From positions 151,955 through 215,954 of the forward strand of contig JAEZKU010000011.1 of the NCBI GenBank assembly GCA_023436065.1: DNA of 64,000 nucleotides. The letters are read 5' to 3'. Numbering within the stretch: the first letter of the stretch is position 1; every line of letters begins with the position of its first letter. Of this stretch, positions 17,636 through 27,017 are shown piece after piece. Made by a program: the position numbers and the translations under genes. The notes below the pieces were generated by a model. That model was not told where the DNA came from, searched no databases, and worked only from the letters and a program-made list of their open reading frames with translations. Source of the DNA: Bacillota bacterium. Lineage in GTDB: Bacteria > Bacillota > Clostridia > Lachnospirales > Lachnospiraceae.

Positions 17636-19096
17636 TCAGAATTGTGGTGAAGTCATGTTTTTATAGGTATCCCATATCATCCATTCCAGGATGTTTTTTG
17701 CCTGATGACATACCCGTTCGTCAATCTCCCAGATTGATCCCTTCACTATTTCAGAAGCATATGGACAGCCCCCTCCGCAAACTGAGATGGCAAAGCAATC
17801 AGCACACTTACTCATATTCATGGGAAAGCGATGTCGCCATTCATCAAAAAGCGAATTGGAGTATAACATATCCGAAGTCAGACTATCGTCGTCGATATTA
17901 AAATCACTGACATGAAACGGAAAGTACTTTTTATCATCCATACCAAGCAGAGCCTGACAGGGTCCGATCTGTCCAGTAGGTCCCACCACTATCTGACCTC
18001 CCACTCCCATGCAGTCCTTGCATTGAAAGCGATTTTCAACATAAGGCCGTACACGACGCATCATACGGTCTTCATAGATACCGACACTGCGTAGTCGCTC
18101 GAAGGCACGGATAATTTCATGGGAAGCAAATTCGTGGTCCATCTCTGTACACGGACCGGTCCCTCCGACACGTGGAAGAAGTAGATTAAAGCCCATACCA
18201 CCCGGTCGTAAATCATTGATGATGAAATCAACGATCTCATCCATAAACTGAATGGTAAATGCATTCAGAGTGCAGGATATGGAAGGGTTTAGCCCTTCCC
18301 TTTGAAGTAATTTAAATCCCCTTAAGGCATTGTCAAATGTGCCAGCGCCAATGCAATCTTTTCTTGCTGCATCATGTAAATGACGCGGGCCATCGATCGA
18401 TATCCCGATCCCTGCATTCGTCTCCTTCAGTACCCGGACTGTTTCCTCGTCAACCAAGCTTCCGTTGGATAGGATTGAAACCTCCAACCCATCCGGAAAT
18501 TCCCCTTCCCTCTGCATCTGCCGAAAAAAGCGCAGTGCAAAATAAGTGGTCTTGGCATTCAAAAGCGGTTCTCCGCCATAAATCGTCACACTTGCAGGAC
18601 CATTGCCCCTTGCGAGCTTAGCAAATATCCGTATTGCCTGCTCGGCTGTCTCCTGATTCATGTACTCCGGTTCGAAAGGTCGCTCCGTATCCTCCAAAAA
18701 GCAGTACATACATCTGAAGTTGCAATCAGAGGTTGGAAGCAGGTACATATGATGGATATGGTATTGATTGATCGCTCTGTGAAACTGCCGGAGATAAGCC
18801 TCTGTATCCTCCTTTTGAGATTGTATTAAGAGTGATCTGGCCTTAAGCTCCTTGATTACCTGCTTCAGCTGCTTCTGCGCATATCTGTATGAAAGTTGAT
18901 CGATCGCCTGCCTGGATGTAACAGGTGATGCAAATGCTTCATACAGTTCCTCCAAGGCCTGCCCGCCAAAGAGCATGCGCCGGGTCAGCGAATGGAACAC
19001 ACATACAATATCATCCTTTTTGAAGAGCCGCACAAATCGGGATCTTTGAAGCATTGTCTTATTTCTATCGGTACGATAGTTTACTGTATTGTTCAT
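17636..19096 (-). CDS. Radical SAM/SPASM peptide maturase (Cys-rich RiPP type)
   Basis: 486 aa. Residues 20-95 resemble the winged-helix peptide-recognition (RRE/PqqD-like) domain found at the N-terminus of RiPP maturases. The radical SAM cluster motif is CNFRCMYC (Cys125, 129, 132), followed by TIYGGEPLLN (SAM-binding GGE). The C-terminal SPASM domain supplies auxiliary-cluster cysteines (CKDCMG, GQIGPCQALLG, KCADCFAISVCGGGCPY, VCHQAK). Such enzymes make thioether (sactipeptide/ranthipeptide) crosslinks on Cys-rich peptides. It starts 30 bp after the Cys-repeat peptide gene, behind AGAGGAG. Substrate assignment is by linkage and is strong; the exact bond is unknown. Confidence 0.9.
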   Translation of the reverse strand: MNNTVNYRTDRNKTMLQRSRFVRLFKKDDIVCVFHSLTRRMLFGGQALEELYEAFASPVTSRQAIDQLSYRYAQKQLKQVIKELKARSLLIQSQKEDTEAYLRQFHRAINQYHIHHMYLLPTSDCNFRCMYCFLEDTERPFEPEYMNQETAEQAIRIFAKLARGNGPASVTIYGGEPLLNAKTTYFALRFFRQMQREGEFPDGLEVSILSNGSLVDEETVRVLKETNAGIGISIDGPRHLHDAARKDCIGAGTFDNALRGFKLLQREGLNPSISCTLNAFTIQFMDEIVDFIINDLRPGGMGFNLLLPRVGGTGPCTEMDHEFASHEIIRAFERLRSVGIYEDRMMRRVRPYVENRFQCKDCMGVGGQIVVGPTGQIGPCQALLGMDDKKYFPFHVSDFNIDDDSLTSDMLYSNSLFDEWRHRFPMNMSKCADCFAISVCGGGCPYASEIVKGSIWEIDERVCHQAKNILEWMIWDTYKNMTSPQF

Positions 19097-19126
19097 TATT
19101 CTCCTCTTTTAAGTTAACCAAATTGG

Positions 19127-19615
19127 TTATTTGTTCACTTTATTCTTCATATCTATCGAAATACGCTCTAATATCTTTTCTACATCTCCAAATTTTACAT
19201 CAACAAGTGATTCAATTCGATCAAGTCGGTCATAAAGATTATCCAGCTTCTCACTTGGGCATACAGCGCAGTTGGTACCGCAGTCACTATGACAGTTCGT
19301 TCCGCAATCGCTGTGGCAATTGGTACCGCAGTCACTATGACAGTTCGTTCCGCAATCGCTGTGGCAGTTGGTACCGCAGTCACTATGACAGTTCGATCCA
19401 CAGTTACTTTGGCAATTGGTAATGCAATTACTTGCTATATTGCCCAGATCATCGGGTGTTCGGCAAAAGGCTTTTCCCGGTCCTCCGGGATAATGAATAA
19501 GATCCTCTACCGCGCTTCGATCTCTTATGGATGGCTCTTTAGCAATTATGTCCTTTGCAGGAATTATGTCTTCTTTTTTAAACAGCTTCTTTAGTTTCGA
19601 TTGCTTTGACTCCAT
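19127..19615 (-). CDS. Cys-repeat peptide, putative RiPP precursor
   Basis: 162 aa, start behind AAGGAGG. Residues 1-50 form a charged leader-like part (KKLFKKEDIIPAKDI). Residues 64-116 carry 14 cysteines at exactly every fourth position, mostly as alternating CHSD and CGTN units. Cys119 and Cys51 are outside that register. The last 40 residues (SEKLDNLYDRLDRIESLVDV...) are predicted amphipathic helix or coiled coil, so the core lies in the middle rather than at the end. Asp or Asn always stands three residues after a Cys, a plausible acceptor for Cys thioethers. It is encoded between a methyltransferase and a SPASM maturase. I do not recognise a characterised homologue. Confidence 0.8.
   Translation of the reverse strand: MESKQSKLKKLFKKEDIIPAKDIIAKEPSIRDRSAVEDLIHYPGGPGKAFCRTPDDLGNIASNCITNCQSNCGSNCHSDCGTNCHSDCGTNCHSDCGTNCHSDCGTNCHSDCGTNCAVCPSEKLDNLYDRLDRIESLVDVKFGDVEKILERISIDMKNKVNK
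19269..19412. repeat. 48-bp tandem repeats inside the precursor gene
   Basis: Three consecutive 48-bp units start at 19269, 19317 and 19365. The first two are nearly identical and the third diverges at its end. Each unit encodes two CGTN-CHSD octets, i.e. 16 residues with four cysteines. Such repeats allow the number of Cys units to change by slippage or recombination. Confidence 0.9.
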
Positions 19616-19669
19616 AACCTTCCTCCTTTTTTAATATGTTATTGGACACCTTGTTTCTCTGTATAATTA

Positions 19670-20512
19670 CTAAACTCCCATCAATTTGCACAGTTCGTAC
19701 ACAATCAGCCTTGGATAACGAAGACAGAAATCATATCGCACCGGATCCGCCTGGTCAAGGATAGGGCTGGGATCAGGCTCGTAGATACGAGAGATTGCCA
19801 ATCCGCTCTCGTTGCTTGCTCTTGTCATTTCGTCAAGGGTAAACCAATGATTTTCTTCCTCCTCCGGCTTATAATCAAATTTATAATCTGCTTCGCGGAT
19901 GATAAATTTTTCACCGGTATCCGAGATTGCCTCCCGGAGAACGCGCCCAAAGAAAGGGTGACTCTCAATGATATAGAACCTGCCTGTATCCTTCAGTAGT
20001 CTTCTCACCCCTCGAAATGCCCGTACCACTTCATTATGGGCATGCTTTTCCCGCATACAATCAAAGCTTACGATGACATCAATTGCAACTATGTAGTCAA
20101 AAGACGCGTAAGGCCATTTTAAGGAGGCTGTAGCAAAATCCTCGCATACAAATTCGATTTGCTTCAGAGAACGACGAGCCTTCAGATCGTTTGCCTTACC
20201 AATCAGGAACTCATTTTGATCAATTCCTGTTACATTTGCACCACGTTCCGCCAGAAGCGCAGAATAAAAACCCGGTCCGCAGCCAAAATCCAAAATATTT
20301 TTGTCACAGATTTTTTCCTTAGGGAAAAAAGTATCGACAAAATGGTGCACGTAATATTTATAGTATCCATATTGCTCCGGTCTGATATCTGACAGATCCT
20401 CGAGATACTTCATCTCCATCCAGCGTCTCATAGTATCCGGTCCGGCTGCCTTAAATTTTGGTAGCTTATTATCGTTACTATTATGTATAAGATAATCCGG
20501 CTTCGTCGTCAT
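19670..20512 (-). CDS. Class I SAM-dependent methyltransferase
   Basis: 280 aa from the ATG at 20512, chosen because GGAGG lies 4-5 bases upstream. An in-frame TTG at 20533 lacks a ribosome site. The Rossmann motif I reads ILDFGCGPGFYSALLAERGA (about residues 73-92), followed by the acidic VTGID and motif-II-like VAIDVIVSFD. The C-terminal part (RFYIIESHPFFGRVL) suggests a small-molecule or peptide methyltransferase of the ubiE/BioC-like fold. It is the first gene of the operon, 54 bp before the Cys-repeat peptide, so it may methylate the peptide or its modified form. Target not known. Confidence 0.85.
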   Translation of the reverse strand: MTTKPDYLIHNSNDNKLPKFKAAGPDTMRRWMEMKYLEDLSDIRPEQYGYYKYYVHHFVDTFFPKEKICDKNILDFGCGPGFYSALLAERGANVTGIDQNEFLIGKANDLKARRSLKQIEFVCEDFATASLKWPYASFDYIVAIDVIVSFDCMREKHAHNEVVRAFRGVRRLLKDTGRFYIIESHPFFGRVLREAISDTGEKFIIREADYKFDYKPEEEENHWFTLDEMTRASNESGLAISRIYEPDPSPILDQADPVRYDFCLRYPRLIVYELCKLMGV

Positions 20513-20589
20513 GCTTCCTCCTGTATCGTACAAAATGTACTATCCATACTGCATGTCACCAACAATAATTGGAATTTATTCCCATTTCA

Positions 20590-20618
20590 ATGATACCATT
20601 GTGTCTCTTCACAGTCAA
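20590..20618 (-). promoter_or_regulatory. Promoter of the methyltransferase-precursor-maturase operon
   Basis: On the minus strand TTGACT (20613-20618) and TATCAT (20590-20595) are spaced 17 bp, each five of six matches to consensus. It faces the operon and lies 78 bp before the methyltransferase start, in the gap shared with the divergent AraC gene. Confidence 0.65.
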
Positions 20619-20762
20619 TAACAATTTATTCATCACTGTATGCAGACATACGGATACAACTCTATAAGATTATGGTTTCTTGTTGAAGGCATAACAAATT
20701 ATGGTTTATAATGTAAGCAGAAGGTAATTGCATCAATGAACTCTTATTAGGGGGACACTTGA

Positions 20763-21518
20763 ATGAACTATGAGAAAGAATGGAATAACGCAGAGCTATT
20801 GCAGCGAGAGATCACGAGCACCCATCGTCCTCTCGAGGATGAATTGCAGTTTTATCATGCTGTAAAAAACGGTGATCTCGATTATGTAAAAAGTAATTGC
20901 ATGAACCATGTATTTCTTAATCCTGAAGGAATGGGACTATTATCAGAAAATCCTTTGCAGAACTTAAAATATCATTTTGTGATTACAGCAGCTATGATTA
21001 CCCGTAACAGTATCGATGGGGGGATGGAGGCTGAGAAAGCTTATGGATTGAGTGATTTTTATATTCAGAAGATGGACAAATGTCAAACCAAAGAAGAGAT
21101 CGCAGAAGTTCACCAGATTATGTGCTTTGACTTTACCCGAAGGATGCAGCAGCTGGGCAAGAATAAAGTGCATTCAAAACATATCGTACAATGTATTGAC
21201 TACATATATAACCATATTCATAGTCGTATTACCCTGAAGGAAATAGCCAACCGGTTAGATTTGTCGGAAAGCTATTTATCCAAATTATTTGTATCAGAAG
21301 TAGGTATCACGATCAGTGAATATATTCGTGAAAAGAAAATAGAACGAGCTTCCAATATGTTAAAGTTCTCAGATTATGATATTGCCGATATCGCCAATTA
21401 CTTCTCCTTTTCCTCGCAGAGCCATTTTACGCAGGCCTTCGAGAAGCAGATCGGACTATCACCCAAAAAATATCGCGATCTTTACTACAGAAAAAGCTGG
21501 ATGTCAAAGGCCCGTTAA
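20763..21518 (+). CDS. AraC-family regulator, divergent from the RiPP operon
   Basis: 251 aa. The C-terminal third carries two helix-turn-helix motifs (TLKEIANRLDLSESYLSKLF and DIADIANYFSFSSQSHFTQAF) and ends GLSPKKYRDLYY, a standard AraC domain. The N-terminal 140 residues are all-helical and lack a cupin or receiver. They resemble the input region of short clostridial AraC proteins, so a ligand cannot be proposed. It starts behind GGGGG, 250 bp from the methyltransferase start on the other strand, which makes it the likely local regulator of the Cys-repeat peptide operon. Confidence 0.85.
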   Translation: MNYEKEWNNAELLQREITSTHRPLEDELQFYHAVKNGDLDYVKSNCMNHVFLNPEGMGLLSENPLQNLKYHFVITAAMITRNSIDGGMEAEKAYGLSDFYIQKMDKCQTKEEIAEVHQIMCFDFTRRMQQLGKNKVHSKHIVQCIDYIYNHIHSRITLKEIANRLDLSESYLSKLFVSEVGITISEYIREKKIERASNMLKFSDYDIADIANYFSFSSQSHFTQAFEKQIGLSPKKYRDLYYRKSWMSKAR

Positions 21519-21525
21519 AATGACA

Positions 21526-21558
21526 GTGCCAGGAAGGGGAATAACCCTTTCCTGGCAC
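21526..21558. terminator. Bidirectional terminator between AraC and GH16 genes
   Basis: GTGCCAGGAAGGG pairs with CCCTTTCCTGGCAC (one G-T pair), with T-rich flank. It lies between convergent stops. Confidence 0.75.
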
Positions 21559-21593
21559 TACTTATTACTGGCAAGCTCTATCGGATGCTTAGA

Positions 21594-23933
21594 TTACTCC
21601 ACAATTGTTACACTTACCTCCGATAACTCTACGCTACCGGCAGGTACCTCCCCCTCTCCGACCTTGCCAAAGGAAAATACTAAATCACCGTTATTATCAC
21701 TGTCACTATCCATCTTGAAGGTACCGACATATTCATATTTCTTACCGGCTGACAAAGCAACTGTTGTTCCTCCGTAATAAGCATAATTTTTCGTCGCATT
21801 TCCCATTAATGCCAGCTCAACATTGCGGGTTGCACTCGATTGAAAGGTAGCCTTAACCTGATAGCTCTTCCCTTTCTCAAGATTTAATCCACTCTGCTTC
21901 AACTGAATATGCCAGTTCTGTGTTCCTGCATTTGTGATATCGAACTTTACTTTTTGGTCAGTAAAAGTATAGGTTGCAGCTGCTGTTGTATCAACATAGG
22001 GCGCCCAGCCCATCATTCCATCTGCAAAATCTCCGTTCTGAACCATCTCAGAGCCGGCCTTAAATACCTTATCAATACGGACATTATCAATCGAAACCAT
22101 GCCTTGTTTGCCCAAAAGGAATTTTAACTCAGCTGTATTGACCTTTAATCCGGTCGATGTTGTAAATTCATATTGATAGGTCTTATCCTTTGTCGTTAAA
22201 TTAGCCTTAAACGTCTTTCCGGCAACGGTTGCCTGAATGCTTTTCGATTTGGATGCCTTCGCCTGGAAGCTAAGTATATAGGTTGTATCCGCTTTTAAAG
22301 CCAGACCCTTTTGACTGATTGAGACATCCTCCGCTTTTTTTGATGCAGCCGGAACATCCACCTTTAACCTGCGCACATAGTTTTTGTTTGTAACACTGAC
22401 GGAAGCCTTAGCCTTATTTGCACTGACTTCCCAGTAACCCAGACGCTTCGCACCCTGATCAAAGGTACCATTATATACATAATTTCCATCTGCCAATACG
22501 GTCTTTACTTCTTTCGATGAATCCTTTGACTGTCCGAGCTTGATCAGTTTTACATTCTTCACCTGAACAGCCGCAATCGGATTGGTTGATTTCTGCTCCC
22601 CAAGATTAAATTCCAACCGTCCGTTTTCATCAGATTCTGCTGACATGGTAAAGTCATAGGTATAGGTCTGATATGTTGTTGTCAGATTAACCGTCTTATC
22701 ATCCATATATTTCGCATAGTTATAGTTCGGTCCATCCAACCTTAATACCACAGTCCTCTCAGCCCCTGCCTTCGCATCAAAGCTGATCCGGTACCGGCCA
22801 CCCTTCGCAAGCGGGATACCTGCCTGCATTGCCTGAATGGAATAATCCACGGTTCCTTCCTTTGCAGGAGTAATTGTCAAGGTATTATTGGCAATTACAG
22901 CCGTAGCTTCTCCGCCATTCATCGTATTCATAAACCAGCCTGTTGTATCATTTAATGTTTCAGCATCTGAGAAGTCTCCGTTATTCACATAATTGCCGTT
23001 TGTATCCGGATCTCTTAAGGTAACACTTGTCTCCGGCATGGAAACGTTCTCATTGTAGTAAGACTTCTGATAAACCTTAACATAATCCACCAACATTTTT
23101 GCCTTCGAGAAATCAGTCGTCGAATCGGGATTTCCAGGCCAATTTCCTCCTACTGCTACATTTAGGATGATATAGAAGTTTTGGTCAAAGGGTGCCGGGT
23201 AAGTAATCACTCCGATCCCTTCCGAACCGGTATACCATTTATTCACTGTATTTGTTAATTGACCGTCCACAAAGAAGCTGATGTTATCCGGGTTCCATTC
23301 CACTGAAAAAATATGATAGTCGTTGGAAAAGTCTCCCTTGGTCAAGGTCTTACTTCCCTGGCTCTGTATATCAGTACTGCTTTTCGCATAATGAAGCGTC
23401 TGATATACTTTGCTGGGATTATTGCCTAACAGCTCCATAATATCAATTTCGCCGCATTTGGGCCAGCCGCCATACAGATTATCATCGGTAGGCATCATCC
23501 AGATTGCAGGCCAGATTCCCTGTCCCTTCGGAAGCTTTGCCCTTACTTCTACCTTACCGTATTTAAAATCCACTTTATTCTGGGTATTTACTCTGCCCGA
23601 AGTATAGGTTACTTCACCAGTCTTCTTATCCACGGTTTTAATGGGCTGTATCACCAGATTACCGTCCTTGATATAGGTATTCTCAGTAGAATTTGTGTAA
23701 CGCTGCAGCTCATTATTTACCCAACCGGGTTCATGAAGCTCATAATTCCATTTGGTCCTGTCCAGGCTCTTACCGCTAAAATCGTCACTCCAAAGCAAAT
23801 GATACTCTTCGGATTTTGCTGCTTTATCAGCAGCCTTGGTATCAGCCAATACTACATTTGCTCCACCACATATGCTTGTCACAAATACCATAGTCAACAG
23901 CATTGCAAGCATTCCGTTAAGTTTTTTTATCAT
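21594..23933 (-). CDS. Secreted GH16 beta-glucanase with three CBM4/9-like modules
   Basis: 779 aa from the ATG at 23933, which has AGGAGGG upstream; an earlier in-frame start at 23972 has none. A signal peptide (residues 1-31) precedes a GH16 domain (about 45-300) with catalytic GEIDIMEL (Glu162 nucleophile, Asp164, Glu167 acid/base). The form resembles laminarinases/lichenases acting on beta-1,3 or mixed beta-glucans. Three tandem carbohydrate-binding modules of the CBM_4_9 fold follow, each starting with an NGDF/NGTF motif (NYVNNGDFSD, NYVYNGTFDQ, EMVQNGDFAD). There is no cell-wall anchor, so it is probably released. Monocistronic. Confidence 0.93.
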   Translation of the reverse strand: MIKKLNGMLAMLLTMVFVTSICGGANVVLADTKAADKAAKSEEYHLLWSDDFSGKSLDRTKWNYELHEPGWVNNELQRYTNSTENTYIKDGNLVIQPIKTVDKKTGEVTYTSGRVNTQNKVDFKYGKVEVRAKLPKGQGIWPAIWMMPTDDNLYGGWPKCGEIDIMELLGNNPSKVYQTLHYAKSSTDIQSQGSKTLTKGDFSNDYHIFSVEWNPDNISFFVDGQLTNTVNKWYTGSEGIGVITYPAPFDQNFYIILNVAVGGNWPGNPDSTTDFSKAKMLVDYVKVYQKSYYNENVSMPETSVTLRDPDTNGNYVNNGDFSDAETLNDTTGWFMNTMNGGEATAVIANNTLTITPAKEGTVDYSIQAMQAGIPLAKGGRYRISFDAKAGAERTVVLRLDGPNYNYAKYMDDKTVNLTTTYQTYTYDFTMSAESDENGRLEFNLGEQKSTNPIAAVQVKNVKLIKLGQSKDSSKEVKTVLADGNYVYNGTFDQGAKRLGYWEVSANKAKASVSVTNKNYVRRLKVDVPAASKKAEDVSISQKGLALKADTTYILSFQAKASKSKSIQATVAGKTFKANLTTKDKTYQYEFTTSTGLKVNTAELKFLLGKQGMVSIDNVRIDKVFKAGSEMVQNGDFADGMMGWAPYVDTTAAATYTFTDQKVKFDITNAGTQNWHIQLKQSGLNLEKGKSYQVKATFQSSATRNVELALMGNATKNYAYYGGTTVALSAGKKYEYVGTFKMDSDSDNNGDLVFSFGKVGEGEVPAGSVELSEVSVTIVE

Positions 23934-24056
23934 AATACACCCTCCTCTTGGTTGATAAGAAAAAGGTAGCATTTCAACCCTAAGAATAATATCATTTTCT
24001 TCTTCTTTTTATCAAAATTTTGGGGTCAACTTTGTTCTGTTCATGGTAATAAAATA

Positions 24057-24098
24057 GCACCTCCAAACACCGGACTAATCCTCCAACGTTTGAGGTGC
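24057..24098 (-). terminator. Terminator after the RpiR-type gene
   Basis: GCACCTC-CAAAC pairs with GTTTGAGGTGC with one bulge. On the minus strand it is followed by a TATTTTATT tract. It ends the transcript of the regulator at 24116. Confidence 0.6.
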
Positions 24099-24115
24099 CT
24101 TCTTATTCTGTTATG

Positions 24116-24838
24116 CTATAGTCTCCTGGCCAAGGCTTCAATGATAAAGATGACGGGAACCTGTGTTGTCACATTATAGAAGGGTTCTCTTACTCTTTGT
24201 GACATATGATAAGCGATGTTCCAATCTGACATTTTAGCAATTGTTGACGAAGAGTCACTTGTGATACTCAGCAATTTACATTTATGCTTTTGAAAGCGGG
24301 TCAACAGATCGATCAGCAGTTTTGTCTCACCGGATACGGATAATGCAATTACGATGGTATCATCCGTCATATCAGTTAATACCGGATAGTACGGATCTTC
24401 TAAACCTAGTGAAAACTTCCCCATATTCGAAAAATATCTGGCAGCATACTTCCCTAAGGTTCCTGATGATCCAATCCCGACAAAAATAACTTTTTGTGCT
24501 TTTCTTATCATATGAGCCGCTTTTTCTAATTCCGTCTCAAAGGCGCTGGTATTGGCCCGCTCAAAATAATGTAAAATATCACTCAGATCATCTCCGGGCT
24601 CTTTGATCATTGTTTGCTCCAGATATTGTTTGAGCTTTTCACGGAATTCGGAATATCCTAAGCATCCCAGTTTTCCACAGAAACGTATGATAGATGCAGT
24701 AGAGGTATGGACTTCAGCCGCCAGTTCTCTTATCGTCATATACTGAATTTTATCTCTGTTATTCAAGACAAACTTGTATATCCCGATCTCCAACTCGTTC
24801 AGCTTCTGAATATTTTCATATGTAAATAACTCTTCCAT
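24116..24838 (-). CDS. RpiR/MurR-family regulator (HTH plus SIS domain)
   Basis: 240 aa from the ATG at 24838. The longer frame to 24931 has no ribosome site and extends beyond the usual family start. The N-terminal winged HTH contains TIRELAAEVHTSTASIIRFCGKLGCLGYSEF, the hallmark of RpiR proteins. The C-terminal SIS domain (VIFVGIGSSGTLGKYAARYF, VIALSVSGETKLLIDLL) binds phosphosugars. Its target is not clear: the neighbours are the GH16 glucanase downstream and the clostripain-like gene upstream, both on the same strand but separated by terminator or gap. Confidence 0.87.
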   Translation of the reverse strand: MEELFTYENIQKLNELEIGIYKFVLNNRDKIQYMTIRELAAEVHTSTASIIRFCGKLGCLGYSEFREKLKQYLEQTMIKEPGDDLSDILHYFERANTSAFETELEKAAHMIRKAQKVIFVGIGSSGTLGKYAARYFSNMGKFSLGLEDPYYPVLTDMTDDTIVIALSVSGETKLLIDLLTRFQKHKCKLLSITSDSSSTIAKMSDWNIAYHMSQRVREPFYNVTTQVPVIFIIEALARRL

Positions 24839-24980
24839 ATTGAATGCCCCCAACCCTCTATCTGCTACTCTTTCCTTTGACAAAATAATCCGTGTAAGGT
24901 CGACTATGATTACATAATCATGGTTCACCATAAATATAACATAATATTTCCATTACAGCTATATGAAATATCAATCGTAA

Positions 24981-27017
24981 TTAATCAGTAAACCCTACTG
25001 TTGTTGTAATCACTCCATCTACCGTCTCAAACATGATAACATCAGAATAAGCAGTATATCCTTGCATATCTCTCATCTCAAACATCTGAAGGAATATACC
25101 GTCTCCAAGCTCAATCTCTTCAAAGGTCATATTATTATTCCAGATGATCTCATCAATTTCCACAGGAGTAAGCACCCCGTCCTCTCCGGAGATCGGCATT
25201 GAGTAATGGATGGTCTTAATGACATCTCCCTCAATGAGATGATAAAGGTTTTTATCGGCCATACCGCTCTCATCAACAGGCTTTCTTGCTCCCTGGATTG
25301 TGTAGGTTGCTGTTTGAACATCATATGCTACCATGAGGTTATACACCTCTCCATTGATCGTTACCGGAACCGCATACAGATTATAGCCGTCACCTTCATA
25401 GGAAAGCTCCATGTTGACCAGCTTACCATCGAGCGAACCCCATACTCCACGGAAGTTATCCTTGAATACACCGGTCTCCCAATCAGCAAACAAATCGTTA
25501 TCGCTACCTAACAGCAGCATGATATCCAGTTCGGGGTCCATATAATATAGCTGAATATACATACCACTTAAGACATTGGCTGCCTTCTCTCCCAAGGTAA
25601 GGGTAGCTGCTCCTTCGCTGTCCACTTCAAGCGGGTGGTTCTCCCAGCCCTGAGTAGACAGGGTTTCGAGCGGTTGTATAGTCTCATAACTCCTATCCGA
25701 TATGAATTTCATACCGGCTTCGGTTAATTCACCGGTTAAGCCATAAGCATAAAAATGCTTAAAGGCTTCTCCTGTACCTACATTAGCAAACCCAATATAA
25801 TCATCGACATCACCATTAAAGGAATAGTAGCAGGAAAGTCCGGTTGCTTCCTGGCGGTAGGGTCCACTCACCTTATATTCCACACAGTCCTCAAGTGCTG
25901 TGAGAACATTATTCGAGGTTGCGGGAAGAAGTTCTGCAGCTTGTCTTGCCAGATGCCCCAAGTCCACCATGTTCGTGTAGCCCTGCTCTTTTGTATTTCC
26001 ACCGTAGTTTTCTGATACCGTTGCAACTCGTCCGAAATGAGAAAAGAAGGAGGGATCGCTACAGGCATTGGCCAATGCCTCCTTACCAAAATCTTCATAA
26101 GAAGACAGTACGGAGGATATTTTAGAAAGGTTTGTCAGGGACAGCGTAATATTATCCTGAGTACCTACCAGCTCACAACCGGTCTGATATGTATCACAAA
26201 TGATTGTACCAAGTTCCTTTGCGGTCATTGCAGGATTTGCCGCCAATGCAGCTGCCCATCCGGAATAATTCCATCCATTCCCCGGTTCCACCTCCTGAGA
26301 AGCAACCAGATAACCACCGATATCAGAAAAAGTTGCAGCTACATCCACAGTTGCCATCAGGCAGGTATCAAACCCAATCATATCAAAGGGAGGCTTCTCA
26401 TAAGACAATTCATAATTTGCCTGGAAGGCATTGTGCATTTCCTGCAGATCAAGCGTATCTCCACCAAAAAGTTCATCAGCAGCTGCCCCATGCACGGTTC
26501 CGCCGCCATGATTCCATAATAAGAACATTGTCCTATTGGCAGGATAGTTGGACTTCGCAAAATTTAGGAAGGAAGATAACGTTGCTTCGTCTCCCATGCT
26601 TGTTAACGGTTGCTGATCTACTCTTGTTAATCCCGAGCTGTCATATACATATCGTTCTATATAATTAGGATCTACAAATTCATTCTGCCATGTGCTTGCT
26701 CCACCGGTTTGAATAATAATCTTAACATTATCCGGCAGTTCCACCTCCGTAAGTTCAATGAGATCTATCGTAGCAGCACCACCGCCTGATTCTAAATCAC
26801 TGCCACAGAGATACCAGTATATCGCCCACTCCGTATCATAGATAGTTTCACCGGCATCTGTCGAAGATCCGGCGCTGTCATTATTTGTCGCCACCGGTGT
26901 TGCCTGATCAGTTGCTTCGGTTGCTTCTTTCCCGCCTCCGCCACAGGCAGCCAGGGAACACGTCATAATTATAACAATAAGTAATGCACATAATTTGTAT
27001 AGTCTACTGTTTCTCAT
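24981..27017 (-). CDS. Clostripain-like cysteine protease (peptidase family C11), lipoprotein
   Basis: 678 aa. The signal peptide ends in lipobox SLAAC (Cys25), then a Thr/Ala-rich linker. The C11 domain has the catalytic His170 in LLWNHGGG and Cys219 in IGFDTCLMATVD, with YWYLCGSDLE near residue 68, as in clostripain-type enzymes that cut after basic residues. About 300 further residues with beta-rich character follow (GDGYNLYAVPVTINGE). Its start overlaps the end of the LemA gene by 14 bases, so the two are translationally coupled. The operon promoter lies under a LytTR-type direct repeat. Surface-anchored processing of secreted proteins is likely. Confidence 0.9.
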   Translation of the reverse strand: MRNSRLYKLCALLIVIIMTCSLAACGGGGKEATEATDQATPVATNNDSAGSSTDAGETIYDTEWAIYWYLCGSDLESGGGAATIDLIELTEVELPDNVKIIIQTGGASTWQNEFVDPNYIERYVYDSSGLTRVDQQPLTSMGDEATLSSFLNFAKSNYPANRTMFLLWNHGGGTVHGAAADELFGGDTLDLQEMHNAFQANYELSYEKPPFDMIGFDTCLMATVDVAATFSDIGGYLVASQEVEPGNGWNYSGWAAALAANPAMTAKELGTIICDTYQTGCELVGTQDNITLSLTNLSKISSVLSSYEDFGKEALANACSDPSFFSHFGRVATVSENYGGNTKEQGYTNMVDLGHLARQAAELLPATSNNVLTALEDCVEYKVSGPYRQEATGLSCYYSFNGDVDDYIGFANVGTGEAFKHFYAYGLTGELTEAGMKFISDRSYETIQPLETLSTQGWENHPLEVDSEGAATLTLGEKAANVLSGMYIQLYYMDPELDIMLLLGSDNDLFADWETGVFKDNFRGVWGSLDGKLVNMELSYEGDGYNLYAVPVTINGEVYNLMVAYDVQTATYTIQGARKPVDESGMADKNLYHLIEGDVIKTIHYSMPISGEDGVLTPVEIDEIIWNNNMTFEEIELGDGIFLQMFEMRDMQGYTAYSDVIMFETVDGVITTTVGFTD

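Noticed and set aside
19269..19412. Possible CRISPR array or short-repeat locus
   Set aside because: The 48-bp repeats are contiguous without spacers and encode in-frame Cys octets of the precursor peptide.
19195..19594. Overlapping frames rich in Ala/Val/Thr repeats on both strands
   Set aside because: They are by-products of the tandem repeat read in other frames; only the Cys-repeat frame has AAGGAGG and operon context.
20513..20533. Earlier TTG start of the methyltransferase
   Set aside because: No ribosome site; the ATG at 20512 has GGAGG at good distance.
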